From Sabellastarte sp. h YS-2021 (lineage: Eukaryota > Annelida > Polychaeta > Sabellida > Sabellidae), in NCBI GenBank assembly GCA_964017235.1, contig OZ024929.1, forward strand, positions 107,617,793-107,681,792: 64,000 bases of DNA, in the 5' to 3' direction. The notes under the pieces were generated by a model that saw only the letters and a program-made list of their open reading frames with translations, searched no databases and had not been told where the DNA came from. Every line of letters begins with the position of its first letter. The stretch's first letter is position 1. Below, in pieces: positions 11,298-22,702 of the stretch. The position numbers and the translations under genes were made by a program.

Positions 11298-13596
11298 GTC
11301 ATGGCATCGACTGGCCAAAGAAGGGGGTCATGCGGCCACTTAATGGCTGGCTTTGACATGAATGAGAAATGTGCGTAATGCAGGGATAAAGGACTCAGTA
11401 AAGACCCCTGCATTGTCGGTGGGGCTATTTGCTCCATTTGTGACAGTTTTACAACTTTACAACATGAGATGCTGGGCACGCCTCAAAACCAGATAAGGAA
11501 GGATAAAAATGCAGGTTTGCTCTTGTCTCCCAAATATGTTACAGTGTTGGGTTCGACAAGTGATCTCACAGGAGAGAAAATACGTCTTGAAGCCCCTGCG
11601 CATGCACAGCCGGTAACAAGCACTAGTACTGGTGGTTAGGAGTTTGTTTCCAAACAAGATTTTGATAAACTGAGTTCTCAATTGGATGAATGTTTTGCAA
11701 GGTTTGAAGCGCTTCTGAGCAGAGGTAACATTTTTAGTAAACCTAAAATGCCACTGAATGTTGTTCCTCCACCAGTTTCTGACTGACCCTTCTGTAGTAC
11801 AAGCCACTGGTCCAGTGTTGCCTTCTACTTCAGTTAAAACTTCTGGATCTGATAAACAGAAACATACAAAGAAATCCAACTCTTCAAAGAAGTCTGCTCT
11901 CCCTACTACCAGTCCAGTAGATGCTGAGAGTAAGATTTCTTCTGATACTCAGCCGGTCATGCCCAGTCCGGGTACCCAATCTACACAGCCTACATATGCA
12001 GAAGTTGTCAAACATCTAAAAATAGTGCTGCTACCAGTTCTACCTGTTCTACTTCCGATTATACTGGTTCTACTTCCGGTTTTACCAGTTCTACCAGTGT
12101 TGCTTCTCAAATTTCATCTCTACCAGCCCTCACCTCTATTGGTGTACAGGATCGATCAGAGAGTGGACCGGACGAATCTGACAGGGATGATAAACCTTTA
12201 TTTGGTGTGGATATCCCAGTGTCTGGTGAAGAAGGGGAACTATCGGAATCTGAAGAAAAGCGAGAAATTAGTGAGGACATGAACTATAGGGAGACAGTTA
12301 GGTCTGTATGTGCTTTTATGGGCTGGAATTTTATTCCAGATTTTGAGCTGGACAATGGTGGCACAGAGAGTTCCAATAATCCATGGAAAGGCAAGAATCA
12401 CAAGAAAACCGGGAAAATGTCAGTGTAAATACCAGCTGATGACTGGTTGTGTCAAAAAATAGAAAGGTTAAATTGTGTGGCAGCAGAAAGCTACCCATCT
12501 AGGTCTCGGGATGCAAGGGGTCTTAAGACCGACCAATTCATCCGGACACCAAAAAGTCAAAGCAAGTGGTATCGTCAACATCGCCCCAGGATGGATGGAC
12601 CTAACCGACCGGGCAGGACGGTTTTTGGATGGACAGACAATGAGGCAAAATTGAATTCCCAGTTTTCACATATTGTCAGGCTCAATGCTTATTCTCCTTC
12701 GGGACCCCCATCAAGGCCCATTCCTCATGAAACTTTGCGTAGATGAGAGAAATGTACCCGAGAGGGGACATACATAACTAACCATGCCGCCGGTTTCAGT
12801 TGTTACAAGCGAAATCCGGGAGTGCATGTCTGATCATATCAACCTTCTACAGGATTCTTTGGTTAAGGTTCCCAAAGAAATTATGGATGAAGGAACTTAA
12901 GGATTTGGCAGCCTTTCACCAAGGAGTCTCTGTTGCCTTGGGTATCTCCCTCTAACATTTTGCAGATAGTTTATTTGTCCAGTTAGGGAACTTTGTACTC
13001 CTTAGACTGGACTCGTATCTAAATCATGTTAAAAGTGGGTTGAAACAAGATACCTTGTTTCATGGTGGTTTGTTCCTGGATGCAGTGTAAGCCACAGCAG
13101 AGCAAGATATTACCAAGTTTGGTTCTGCCTCAGCTGCTCAGCGGCCTGGTCCGGGTGCACCTCAGTATGCAGCGAAGAAAGGCAGTTACATGTTCTCACC
13201 TTATGAGAAGATTTATTTATTTATTTGGGGTTTTATTTCACTTTCAACAGTGTACAGGTCATATCACGACGGGTAGTTGGAAGGGCAGAGGAAAGCAGTA
13301 CATACAGTTCGTCAGGGTTCTGTACTGTAAACTGCCGACCAACGGCAAGCAACTACTAGCTTTCCCACTTGAGGCCATGCCGGGAACCGAACCACGGCTT
13401 CAGAGGTGGGAGGCAAGAGTGTTACCACTGTGGCCCCCCTTATGAGAAGAAGGATCCTCAATCTTTTGCTCCTGCGCAAAATCAACAACCTTGGCGTCAG
13501 TTTTCAGGCAGGAACAAAGGTCGCGGCCGTGGTTGTGTGGGTTCCAATGCACCGTTTTTCACCAAACAGGCCAAGGGAAGTAAACAGAATAAATGA
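11298..13596 (+). pseudogene. gag-like region of DIRS-like copy 2
   Basis: It begins with a Cys/His-rich segment like those of the other copies, continues with a long Ser/Thr/Pro-rich part (11760-12300), an acidic part (12200-12300) and a helical core, and ends in a basic Gln/Asn/Gly-rich tail before the RT part. A SINE splits it at 13211-13437. Recognition rests on order and composition shared with copies 1 and 3. Confidence 0.55.
13199..13449 (-). mobile_element. tRNA-derived SINE inserted in DIRS-like copy 2, with 12-bp TSD
   Basis: The 12-bp sequence ccttatgagaag stands at 13199-13210 and again at 13438-13449, a perfect target-site duplication. Between them lies a 227-bp minus-strand insert. 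Read on the minus strand it has a tRNA-like head with a B-box-like ggttcggttccc (13382-13393), a body with ggcagtttacagtacag, a tail with ctgttgaaagtgaaataaaa and a terminal aaataaat repeat. This is the classic layout of a SINE mobilised by a LINE. A related body is present at 18524-18660. The insert is younger than the host element. Confidence 0.85.
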
Positions 13597-13849
13597 CAAT
13601 TACCATGTTCTTGACCCTTTAGACAGTTAGTTTTGTTTAGTTTGTGGTCTAGAGGTTATGAATCAGACTGTAAATTGCAATGTTGTCAGGCACAAGGCTG
13701 TCCCAAAAGAGACTTAAATTGGAAAGAAAAATCAATAAAATTTGTGAAAGGTGTTTGTTTTGCAAGTCATTTTCTGTTCCCCCTGTCTCAAATGTCCACA
13801 ATGTTACAGAAAAACATCCTGGGGGGGGGGGGGGGAGAGGTGGTCACCC

Positions 13850-14870
13850 TTAAGGCAAAAAATTTGGACCCTAAAAGGGAGTCGTACCTGCTCAGGCAAT
13901 TCATGTCCCTGATATGGCTCTTGATAGCCACAGAGAAACAGGTTCAGTCGGGGCAACTTTACATGAGGCCTCTCCACTGGCACTTGAAAAATCATTGGCA
14001 TGTGCAAGAAGTTTTGGAGAAGATCATTCCTCTACCCAGGTCACTCCATCCCCACCTGGATTGATGGCTGGACAAGGACAATGTGTTGTGAGGCCAACAA
14101 CTGCATCCTCTTTGTCACGCTCTGCAGCTGTTTACAGATGCATCAAACGAAGGTTGGGGGGCACACTTAGGGGACTGCAGCACAAAAGGCATCTGGTCAC
14201 AACCAGAAAGCAAGTTGCACATAAATTTCCTTGAAGGCAGTTTTTCTGGCCCTCAAGGAGTTCAAGCCTTTATGCAGGAATCAGACAGTGTTAGTGGCCA
14301 CGGACAACACCACAGTTGTTGCCTACATAAACAAGGATGGAGGTATGAGATCAGGCTCTCTTTGTGTCCTCCTCTGGAGACTGCTCTCCTGGTGCAATCT
14401 TAGGCAAATAGTACTGAGGGCCAGGCACATACCGGGTCATCTGAATGTGATAACGGACAAGTTGTCCAGGCATCGACAAGTGATCCAAACAGAGTGGTCC
14501 CTCCTACAAGAGGTGTTCGACCACCTATGTTCAAAATGGCACACTCCTCAGGTGGATCTGTTTGCCACCAGATTTAACAACAAGCTCCCCCTGTTTGTGT
14601 CTCCAGTTCCGGATTGGACGGCTTGGAGGGTGGATGTGTTGAGTCTTCAGTGGGAGGAGCTGGATGCTTATGCCTTTCCTCCAGTATCTCTCCTCAGCCA
14701 GATGGTCTACAAGGAGGTAGACCAAGGTTGCTAACGGATGATTTTGATTGCCCCGGGATGGCCAAACATACCCTGGTTCTGGGATCTGGTCAACCTGTCA
14801 GTTCAAGTTCCACTGTTGCTACCACAGGTGGAAAATCTGCTGACACAGCCCTTCAGCAAGTGCCTTCACA
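13850..14870 (+). pseudogene. RT end, RNase H and methyltransferase-like region of DIRS-like copy 2
   Basis: Recognisable RNase H motifs (a TDASNEG-type box near 14135, ATDNTTVVAYINK near 14300) and the DLFAT...FVSPVPDW...LIAPGWP pattern of the methyltransferase-like domain match copy 1 closely. Broken. Confidence 0.7.
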
Positions 14871-14929
14871 GGGACCTTTTCAACCTGAATCTGCATGCTT
14901 GGCTCCTTGAACCAAAAGTATACAACAGC

Positions 14930-15937
14930 AAGGGTTCTCTCAGGAAGTGGCAACAAGAATTGAAGCTCCTCAGAGATGCAGAACCAGAGGTGTCTATGAG
15001 TCGAAGTGATCCGTGTTTGTCAAATGGTGTCAGTCAAATCAGGTGGATTTCCGGTCACCATCTATAAATCAAATTGCGGATTTCTTCCTGTACTTGTTTC
15101 AGGAGAGATATCTTCAACCTAGTACGTTTGATGGCTACAGAACAGCTATAGCCGATAAAATTGGGAATGATAAGGTCAATATCAGCAAAGACAAGAACTT
15201 TACTCATTTATTGGATAGTTTTCATAGAGATAAATCTAAGGGAAGGAGGGGTACACCTACTCTGAATCTTTCCTTGGTATTGGACCAGTTGACCAAACCT
15301 CCTTTTAAACCACTTAGGAAAGCTTCTCACAAGCATTTGACCTTAAAAACTGTTTTTCCTTCTGGTCTTGGGTACAGGCAAGAGAAGGAGTGAAATTCAT
15401 GCTTGGTTGCACAAGAACATTCGACATCAGGAGGATTGGTTGAATGTCTCCTTATTCCCCTCCCAAAGTTTCTTGTCTAAGAGTCAGTTGGCTCAGGAGT
15501 GACCTTCTTGTGTTGTGCCAGTAATTATCCCAGCCCTGGCTCCTACACTTGATAAGTCTCTCAAGGAGGATAGGACTCTATGCCCAGTACGGTCATTGTG
15601 TTATTATTTGGACAAAACCAAGAACATCCGACAGGGTAAGGACTTGGTTTTTGTCTCATTTAAAGGAATTTCAGTGAGGACATTGCTCCTGCAACTGTCT
15701 CCTCAACTTGCGGATGATAATGCACAATGGCTACATCAGGTAAAGGCCCATAACGTTAGGGCCTTTGCAGCGTCCAAGGCCTTCCAAGGTGGAGTACCTT
15801 TGGACCAGATCTTTTCAGCCTGTCATTGGAAGTCACAGAACACCTTCACCCAATTCTATTTGAAGGACGTGGCTTGGGCTTATTCGGAATTGTACCACTT
15901 AGGTCCAGCTGTGGCGGCTCAACAAGTCCGCGAGTGA
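14930..15937 (+). pseudogene. tyrosine recombinase region of DIRS-like copy 2
   Basis: It matches the YR of copy 1 along its length, including the WCQSNQVDF...QIADFFLYLFQE N-terminal part and the HNVRAFAASKAF and HWKSQNTFTQFYLKD boxes near its end. The last box holds the candidate catalytic tyrosine. Broken. Confidence 0.7.
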
Positions 15938-16200
15938 TGGGACCTTATAGTTGGTTTTGTATGGTGTAGATGGTCAACACAAGAAGGGACCCTTCATTTT
16001 TGCCTCTTCCATTGGCTTGTTACATAGCAGGTTGTCTTCTGTAGGAAGGTCAACTGCAAGATTTTGATAACTGTTTTGCTTCCTCGGGACTGAACTCTTT
16101 TCCACCCTCTCCTGCAGGTACCTGGTTCAGGGGGGAAAAGAAGGTGGGGGGGAGCGCTTTTAGGAGTGGACACCGGACTTTGGTAGTCCCTTATTCTCCT

Positions 16201-16574
16201 TGGAGCCTGGATGGCCTGGACTAGAGTTCTTGAATGTCCCTTGAATGTGCCTTGAAAAGAACATTCCTGTCCCCAGTTCTATCCACACTCATTTCCATGG
16301 GTGGCTAGAGGAATCAAACATTCTTCTTGGCCAGCCTCTACACCCCTTCAGCAGCTGTGTAGAGCTGTACAAATTTTTCCGAAGGTTGGGGCACTAATAA
16401 ACACGAGACTTGACCGTAAAATGCTTTTGTTTGGTTCCAGAATACGAATACACCTAAACCTCTTGCAGCCGAGAGCCATTCTTCTGCCATTCTAAAATAG
16501 TTTGAGCACCGAGACCAGATTATCCTGATTTCCACAGAAAACATCACAGTTGCTTGTGTTTGTTTCATATTGTA
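16201..16574. other. spacer, no recognised feature
   Basis: No gene, array or clear terminal repeat is seen here. It may include the decayed 3' end of DIRS-like copy 2. Confidence 0.4.
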
Positions 16575-16971
16575 TTATTACCCCCACAGCCTTTAAAAGC
16601 CATGTGGTAATTGTTTTACCCATGGTGTCCAGCCTTGTGGGCAGTGGGTGGTTGTAGAGCACGAAAAATCTTGTATCCCAGAAACTATAAGATATAAGAG
16701 GTTCATATTTGGTGTGGATTTTGGTTGGGGAGGGGTTAGATGTGCAATATCATAGTGTCACCTTGATTTGATCTTTGATCTTGCCATAGTGACCTTGAGT
16801 TTGAAAATCTTGTCCAAGGCATATCTTGGAAACTATAAGATGTAGGATGTTGATAATTTGAAAGGACATTGGTTGGGGGATGAAGGTGTGAGACGTCATG
16901 ACGTGACCCTGATTTGATCTTGCCGTAGTGACCTTGACTTTTAAAATATTGTCTGTGTTAGATCTCAAAAC

Positions 16972-17148
16972 CATAGGGTATACAAAGGTCCTCAGTGGCC
17001 TAGTGGTTAGCAAGTTTGGCATCTAATCATAGGCTGTCACCTCTGTGGGTTCGAGTCCCACAAGTGGCAATTCTGAGGACCTGTCCCAATATGACCCTGG
17101 CTGTTGAACGGGACTTAAAACCCCAACTTTGACATAGGGTATACAAAG
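16972..17148 (+). mobile_element. tRNA-derived SINE with 16-bp TSD
   Basis: The 16-bp sequence catagggtatacaaag occurs at 16972-16987 and 17133-17148, flanking a 145-bp insert. The insert has an RNA polymerase III A box (tggcctagtgg, 16996-17006) and a perfect B box (ggttcgagtcc, 17048-17058), then a tail ending ctgttgaacgggacttaaaa. The tRNA-like head does not fold as a complete tRNA and the target duplication shows retrotransposition, so this is a SINE and not a tRNA gene. Relatives lie at 63052-63201 and 63665-63815. Confidence 0.88.
16996..17058 (+). promoter_or_regulatory. internal pol III promoter (A and B boxes) of the SINE
   Basis: A box tggcctagtgg fits TRGYNNARNNG. B box ggttcgagtcc fits GGTTCGANTCC exactly. 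The spacing of about 41 bp between boxes is within the range for tRNA-type promoters. Confidence 0.75.
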
Positions 17149-17206
17149 TTGAAACCTGGTGTGGAGATTGGTTGGGGGGGTGTACGTATGCAACATCATA
17201 TTGACA

Positions 17207-17756
17207 TTAAGCGTATTCCGGTGGTACTTCTTTCACTAAACCACGCCCACCTGCGCAGTAGCTACGATAATCTTTGCAATAAGTACCACTGGAATGAAAT
17301 AAGTAAGTGTATAGGGTATATAAAATAGCGGCAAATGAGCCTATTGGTACTTCTGTTCTTCCGGTGTAAACAAACCTCACAGTACATAAACAAATGCACA
17401 TGGTTGGCGAAGATAGGTGAATTTTTGTCTCCATCTTCATAAATAAAATGACTACCTCTGAAAATACTTTATGGATTTTTACCAAATAAAAAGCAAATAA
17501 ATGTAATAAAATGTAATAAATTTCCTTTGAAGTGGTAGAAATATTGTTTATTTTTGTAAAATTTCATTCACACTCATTTTTGTAGTGTTTGTAATAAAGT
17601 ATTGTAAATACTTCTCATACAAATTTGGTGAGATATAACAATCAGTTCAATACTTATTTTACTCATAGCAAGGTACCACCGGAAAACAAAAAAATAAGTA
17701 CTGCATGGTTTTGATAAGATCAATAAGTATTTTATCGACCACTGGAACAGGCCTAA
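17207..17756. mobile_element. inverted-repeat (MITE-like) insertion in the satellite element
   Basis: The surrounding satellite unit normally reads gacattgatttgaac (compare 18034-18048). Here it is split by 550 bp between gacatt and gatttgaac. The insert begins ttaagcgtattccggtggt and ends with a related complement, accactggaacaggcctaa, with about 16 of 19 positions matching. Further copies of the same motif occur inside (17278-17298, 17670-17686). The left edge has TTAA, the right CTAA, so a piggyBac-like TTAA target is possible but not shown. No transposase is encoded. Confidence 0.55.
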
Positions 17757-18293
17757 AGATTTGAACTTTGATCCTGCTATAGTGATCTTGAGTTTGAAAA
17801 TCCTGTCCAAGCTATATCTTGGAAACTATCAGATGTAGGATGTTGATACTTTGTAAGCACATTGGTTGGGGTATGTAGGTGTGCGACGCAATGGCATGAA
17901 CTTGATTTGACCTTGCCATAGTGACCTTGACTTTTAAAATATTGTCCGGGCTATATCTCGAAAACCGTAGGGTGTATAAAGTTGATACCTGGTGTGGAGA
18001 TTGGTTGGGGGTGTAGGTATGTAGCATCATAGTGGGACATTGATTTGAACTTTGACCATGCCATACTGGCTTTGACTTTTAAAATCTTGTCCGTTGTATA
18101 TCTCAGAAACCGTAAGGTGTCAGAAGTTGATACTTTTTAAGGACATTGGTTGGTGGTGTATGTGTGAACATCATGGTGTAACTTTAATATGACTTTGTCC
18201 AACACTATTTCCTCAGGCTGAGGGGTACAGACACCTTTGATACTACATTAGTGACTACTATAATTCAGTATTTTTTTTATTTTAATTTTTTTC

Positions 18294-18523
18294 ACCATAC
18301 AACCTTTAAAAGCTGTATCGGTATTGTTTTCATGCATGGCGTACGTATGGACAGGCTGGCAAGTGGGTGGCAGGACCAATCTTATCCAGACTGTATCTCA
18401 GAAACTGTAAGGCATAGGAAGTTGATACTTGGTAGGAACATTGGTTGGGGATGTAGATGTGCAACATCATGCTGTGGCTTCGATTTGGCCTTACTGTAGT
18501 GATCTTGACCTTTAAAATCTTGT
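18294..18523 (+). repeat. 5' fragment of the hairpin-ended element, copy 3
   Basis: It begins acaacctttaaaagctgtat, a decayed version of the 8288 and 16575 ends, and is followed by one partial satellite unit (ctgtaaggcataggaagttg, tggtaggaacattggttggg). It is cut off by the SINE fragment that follows. Confidence 0.5.
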
Positions 18524-18672
18524 CCACCACACTTGCATCTCGCCTGTAAGATCAGAGTTTGAATCCCATCCTGACCTCATGTGGGAAAGCTGGAAGTTGC
18601 TGATCGTTGGTTGGCAGTTTACAGTACAGGACCTTGACCAACTGTACACAGTCATTAGGACACCATTACCAA
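18524..18672 (+). mobile_element. SINE fragment related to the one at 13211
   Basis: It shares the head (B-box-like gagtttgaatccc) and the body tgggaaagct-gaagttgct ... ggcagtttacagtacag with the minus-strand SINE at 13211-13437. No target duplication is visible and the 3' tail is lost where the 350-type element starts. Confidence 0.55.
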
Positions 18673-19689
18673 GAGAAACTAGATTGGGCCAACTCGGCGC
18701 CAACATATCCCCAGACAGGTCATCACTCACGCCACAGGTTTTGATCGGAAATTTTTTAAAACATAATTACCCATTATTATATGAACTTCAGCACATCAAT
18801 CTACTCTGTTTATATCTCCCCAAGGAAGATGGTGTATCCCCAGACGCCGAATACATAACTGAAATTATATTTTCAATCTTCCTGCAATGATAACTCTAAA
18901 CCTATTTTCAAAGTATTTAAATGATTGATGATTGAATGTCCATTCTAAAATAATAATCCCAAAAGAGCATATCTGTTTCTATATTTGTTGACAAATAAAA
19001 TATTATTTTTAACTCAACTCATCATATTTTTCAATCTTCCTTCAAAGTATTTAAATGATTGATGATTCAATGTCCATTCTAAAATTCATAATCCCAAAAG
19101 CGCATATCTGTTTCTATATTTGTTCACAAATAAAATATTATTTTAAAAAAAATTATTTATATTATTATTTTATTATATTATTTTTAGAATTTGCAAATTG
19201 TTTTCAGTTATTCATTTCCTCTATACCTATATATGTGGTCCATATATATGCAACCTAAATATGTGACACAATCTCAGTTCTGACTCCCCTTTGTGTTATA
19301 TGTAATGAAGCCCACCACCTCCCACCCCTCTCCCCTTCTCCACACCTCTCTCACTATTACACAAGATCTGCAACCCCATTGAGTTCTTTGTTTCTCATCC
19401 GATATCATTAAATACCTTTGTTTATTTAGTGTCACTCAATATAGCTGGAGGTCCCAGAGGTGGGTGGGGGGAATCCGGGTGGGGGATGTGGGTTGAGCAT
19501 AAATGGTAAACAAACAATCTATATAAAAGGGGTACTCAAATACAAAAAGAATTGAGAATTTTAAGTATGTGATTATCAACTGAAATGAGTTCATAACTGT
19601 AGGAGCTGTGCCAAAATTAACTGAGGCAAGTTGAATAAAACTGGGCTAGTTGAGGGTTAAAAATCCCCTAGTTTTACTACATAAGGATA

Positions 19690-21780
19690 TAATTTCATTA
19701 ATATTGGGACTTAAAGCTCACTTAAAGTGTCCATTTTGTCTACTTGAATATGTTTAACCAGTTTCATTTTAAAAAGTGAAAAACTCAGCAAGCAGAGGTA
19801 TAACACACAAAAATAAGTTCTTAAAAGACTAAGATAGCCATAACATTATTAATATTCAAAATTTAAATAGACAGGCATTTCCTTTTAAAAATTCAAAGAT
19901 TTCAGCTCTATAACCCACATCGTTTGACAGTTACTGGGCTTTAAAGTGGCATAATATCCATAAATTGGGTTTCTGTGGGCATTTTACAATTGTTAAAGAG
20001 ACCTTAGCAATTAAACTACAGATCTGAAACTTTTTGGGGGACATACATAACAAACAAAAATGATATATAATACAGTTTAAGACTTGTCACACTAAGCATT
20101 TCCAAATAACAGGGCAAAATACGGAAAAAAATGTCAAAAAAGGCACTTGGGCGAGTGTCTATGGCCCTCATACACAGGTTAAATGTCTACTAAAAACCTT
20201 GATTTTCGGCATATGTAAAAAAGGACATAATAATGCATTCCCAGATGGGATTTCAGCTCCATCAATCACATAGTTTAACAGTTACAGGGCTTAAAGGTGG
20301 TAAAAAGTCCAAATATTGGGTCATTGTGGGCCTTTTAGAGATCTCGATGTGGCTTTCAAATTAAAGCTTCAGACTTAAAATTTGTTACATACTAAGATTA
20401 CACATAGAATATGTATCTAATAAAGTTTGAAACTTCTCAGACTTACCATTTCCAAGTTACAGAGCAAAATATGTGAAAAATGTCTTAAAAGGGTCACTCA
20501 GGTGGGTGTTTAAGGTCCTCATACACAGGTTAAATGTCTACTTGAAGCCTTGATTTTTGGCACATGTAAAAAGAACATAATAATGTATTCCCAGATGAGA
20601 TTTCAGCTCTATCAGTCACATAGTTTAACAGTCACAGGCCTTAAAATTGGCAAAAAGTCCAAATACTGGGTCTTTATGGGGCCTTCTAGAGACCTAAATG
20701 TAGCCTTCAAATTAAAGCTTCAGACTTAAAATTTGTCACATACTAAGATTACACATAGAATATGCATCTAATACAGTTTGAAACTTCTTAGACTTACCAT
20801 TTCCAAGTTACAGGGAAAAATATGTGAAAAATGTCTAAAAATGGTCACTCGGGTGGGGATTTATGGTCCTCATACACAGGTTAAATGTCTTCTTAAAGCC
20901 TTAATTTTTGGCACATATAAAAATAACATACTAATATCTTCTCAGATAGGATTTGAGCTCTATCAGTCACATAGTTTGACAGTCACAGGGCTTAAAAGTA
21001 GCAAAAAGTCCAAATATTGGGTCTTTGGGAGCCTTTTAGAGACCTCAATTTGACCTTCAAAATTAAAGCTTCAGACTTAAAATCTGTTACATACTAAGAT
21101 TACACACAGAATATAAATCTAATACAGTTTGAAACTTCTGAGACTTACCATTTCCAAGTTACAGGGAAAAAGATGTGAAAAATGTCTTATAAGGGTCAGT
21201 CGGGTGGGTGTTTATGGTCCTGATACACAGGTTAACTGTCTATTAAAGGCCTAAATGTTGGGGCACATATAAGAAAACACATAGATATATTCCCAGATGA
21301 TATTTAACTTAGATGAGAGACATAGTTTGAAAGCTACAGTGCTTGAAAGTGGCAAAAAGTGCATAAATTGGGTCTCTGTGGGCACTTTTGAGACCTTAAG
21401 TCGACCCCTTTGGGTAAACCTACAGCCCTAAAATTTTCTACAGACAAGGATTACATATCAAAGTTATACCTAGCGCAGTTTGAGACTCATCAGAATTATC
21501 ACTTCCAAATTATAGGGCAAAATATGTGTAAAGTATAGCAAAAAATCCCTAAGTGGGGGTATTTATGGGCCTCAAACACAATTTTCTCCTCAACTTAAAG
21601 TCATGATTTTCGGCACATGTACTAAGAACATATTAATGTGTTGTCAGGTAAAATTTCAGCCAGCTGAGCATCATAGTTTGTGACCTACAGGGCTCTAAGT
21701 GGCCAAAAGTGCAATTTCTGACCTTAAGGTGGCCATAAGTTCTTTTTTACTGGGAGTTTAAGGTCACCTTAAAATAGGGA
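19690..21780 (+). repeat. 350-bp tandem repeat array
   Basis: Spacing of the tacacaggttaa marker is 350, 349 and 353 bp. Units differ by many substitutions, so the array is old. Other unit markers are tttcagctctatcagtcaca and taccatttccaagttacag. Confidence 0.8.
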
Positions 21781-21909
21781 TCTTCCTTTGGGCACCCTTA
21801 ACATGTGTACCAAGTTTGAAAAAAAAATATTAATTTGTTTTTGAGTTATCGCGTCCACAAGGACATTTCTACGGCGGCGGCGGCGGTGGCGCGACGGACC
21901 TGAATCCAA

Positions 21910-21938
21910 TATATCCCCGACTTTTGTCTGGGGATATA
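21910..21938 (+). other. terminal hairpin of the 350-type element
   Basis: Arms tatatccccgac and gtctggggatata pair with one bulged base around a short T-rich loop. The motif also occurs at 47789-47798 and 56267-56297 in related copies. Confidence 0.7.
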
Positions 21939-21940
21939 AT

Positions 21941-22200
21941 TACTACAGTAACAGAAGCACACATGTTTGGCAACATGTTTTAACCCACCACTTTTCCTCT
22001 GTCATTTTGCAACTGTTTGAACACTATAACAATTGTGTGCAGACAAATATTAATATGTTCAAATAGGTTGTCAAACTTTTTATACATTTATATATGTTTA
22101 TACTGCTGCAGTAAGTGTGGATGGTTGCATCCTAAGGAGTGTGATATGAGATACAAACTGGAAGTAACAGTTCATATCCAGACCTATTTGTAACTTAAAT
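21941..22200. other. spacer, no recognised feature
   Basis: AT-rich sequence with no gene or repeat that I can recognise. Confidence 0.4.
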
Positions 22201-22702
22201 CCCCAGTCACACTGCAGTCAGTATAACCTGCAGTTATAGGTGTTGGGTGAAATGCCCTTGTCCTTCAACTACTGTCCGAGGTTTGTACGCAACCTTGTGA
22301 CAAAGTGGAAAAATGTCCATTATCTTGCGTGTTCTAGAGGTTTTAAAATGTTTAAAATTTCCAGCTCTGACTTTCGTACCATGAGCATGCACAGGAAAAT
22401 ACAAACATGCACAGATGAATTCCTTATGGTAACTGAAGGTGTAGTCTATGATATGTATAAGGTTGTGACCTGGTCATGGTTCGGTGTAACAGTGCAACAT
22501 AAAGTGAGTGGAGGTAAATGGACGTTTCACCACTGTATCACAACTTCACATATGAACCTCACATAGTAGTTGAAGGACAGGGGCGTTTGGCTCAACGCCT
22601 ATGGCTGCAGGTTATACTGCCTGTAGTCGGATGGAAACACGAAATCTTGGAAGATAGGAGGCGTCCTTGGAGGCAGTTCCGCCTGTAGTGTGACTGGGGC
22701 AT
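22201..22702. mobile_element. terminal-inverted-repeat (MITE-like) element
   Basis: The left end ccccagtcacactgcag (22201-22217) is mirrored at the right by tgtagtgtgactgggg (22686-22701). Inner segments also pair: ccttgtccttcaactact (22257) with agtagttgaaggacaggg, and cagtataacctgcag with ctgcaggttatactg. Together the inverted match covers about 70 bp on the left. The 108-residue open stretch at 22240-22566 is bounded by these inverted repeats and matches no known family, so no protein is called. The host target duplication is not clear. Confidence 0.65.

Larger units (their letters stand above)
11011..16200 (+). mobile_element. DIRS-like tyrosine-recombinase retroelement, copy 2
   Basis: The left terminal repeat starts near 11011 (gcgttaatataccttaccca, 11017-11036) and is clearly related to the ends of copy 3. 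Parts: Cys-rich gag-like region (11298-13596, interrupted by a SINE), RT end and RNase H (about 13850-14500), Dam-methyltransferase-like stretch (14540-14870) and YR (14930-15937). The right terminal repeat was not found, so the 3' limit is approximate. It is a fossil, broken in more than ten places, and looks older than copy 1. Confidence 0.8.
16575..18250 (+). mobile_element. hairpin-ended element with 'ggtgtaggaagttgata' satellite, copy 2, carrying two insertions
   Basis: It starts with cccccacagcctttaaaagc, a decayed version of the 8288 hairpin. The core is several copies of a roughly 145-bp unit (aaccataagatgtaggatgt, ccttgccatagtgaccttga). It ends with cctcaggctgaggggtac at 18215-18232, which echoes the 5' arm. 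A SINE (16988-17132) and an inverted-repeat element (17207-17756) sit inside the array, so the original element was about 0.7 kb shorter. A third, 5'-only copy begins at 18294. Confidence 0.55.
18678..21940 (+). mobile_element. 350-type satellite element, complete-looking copy
   Basis: The 5' end reads actagattgggcc with the subterminal motif atatccccagac at 18705-18716. The core is about six copies of a 350-bp unit (19690-21780); the marker tacacaggttaaatgtct recurs near 20173, 20523, 20872 and 21225. A CG-rich stretch (tacggcggcggcggcggtgg, 21870-21890) precedes a terminal hairpin at 21910-21938 with arms tatatcccc / gtctggggatata. The 3' arm is the complement of the 5' subterminal motif. 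No coding capacity is seen. This is the arrangement of a non-autonomous Helentron/HINE-like element, by inference. Confidence 0.65.

Noticed and set aside
16988-17132. Possible tRNA gene (A and B boxes)
   Set aside because: The sequence does not close into a cloverleaf acceptor stem, carries a SINE tail and is flanked by a 16-bp target duplication.
22240-22566. 108-residue open frame
   Set aside because: It lies between the arms of an inverted-repeat element, resembles no known family and has no coding context.
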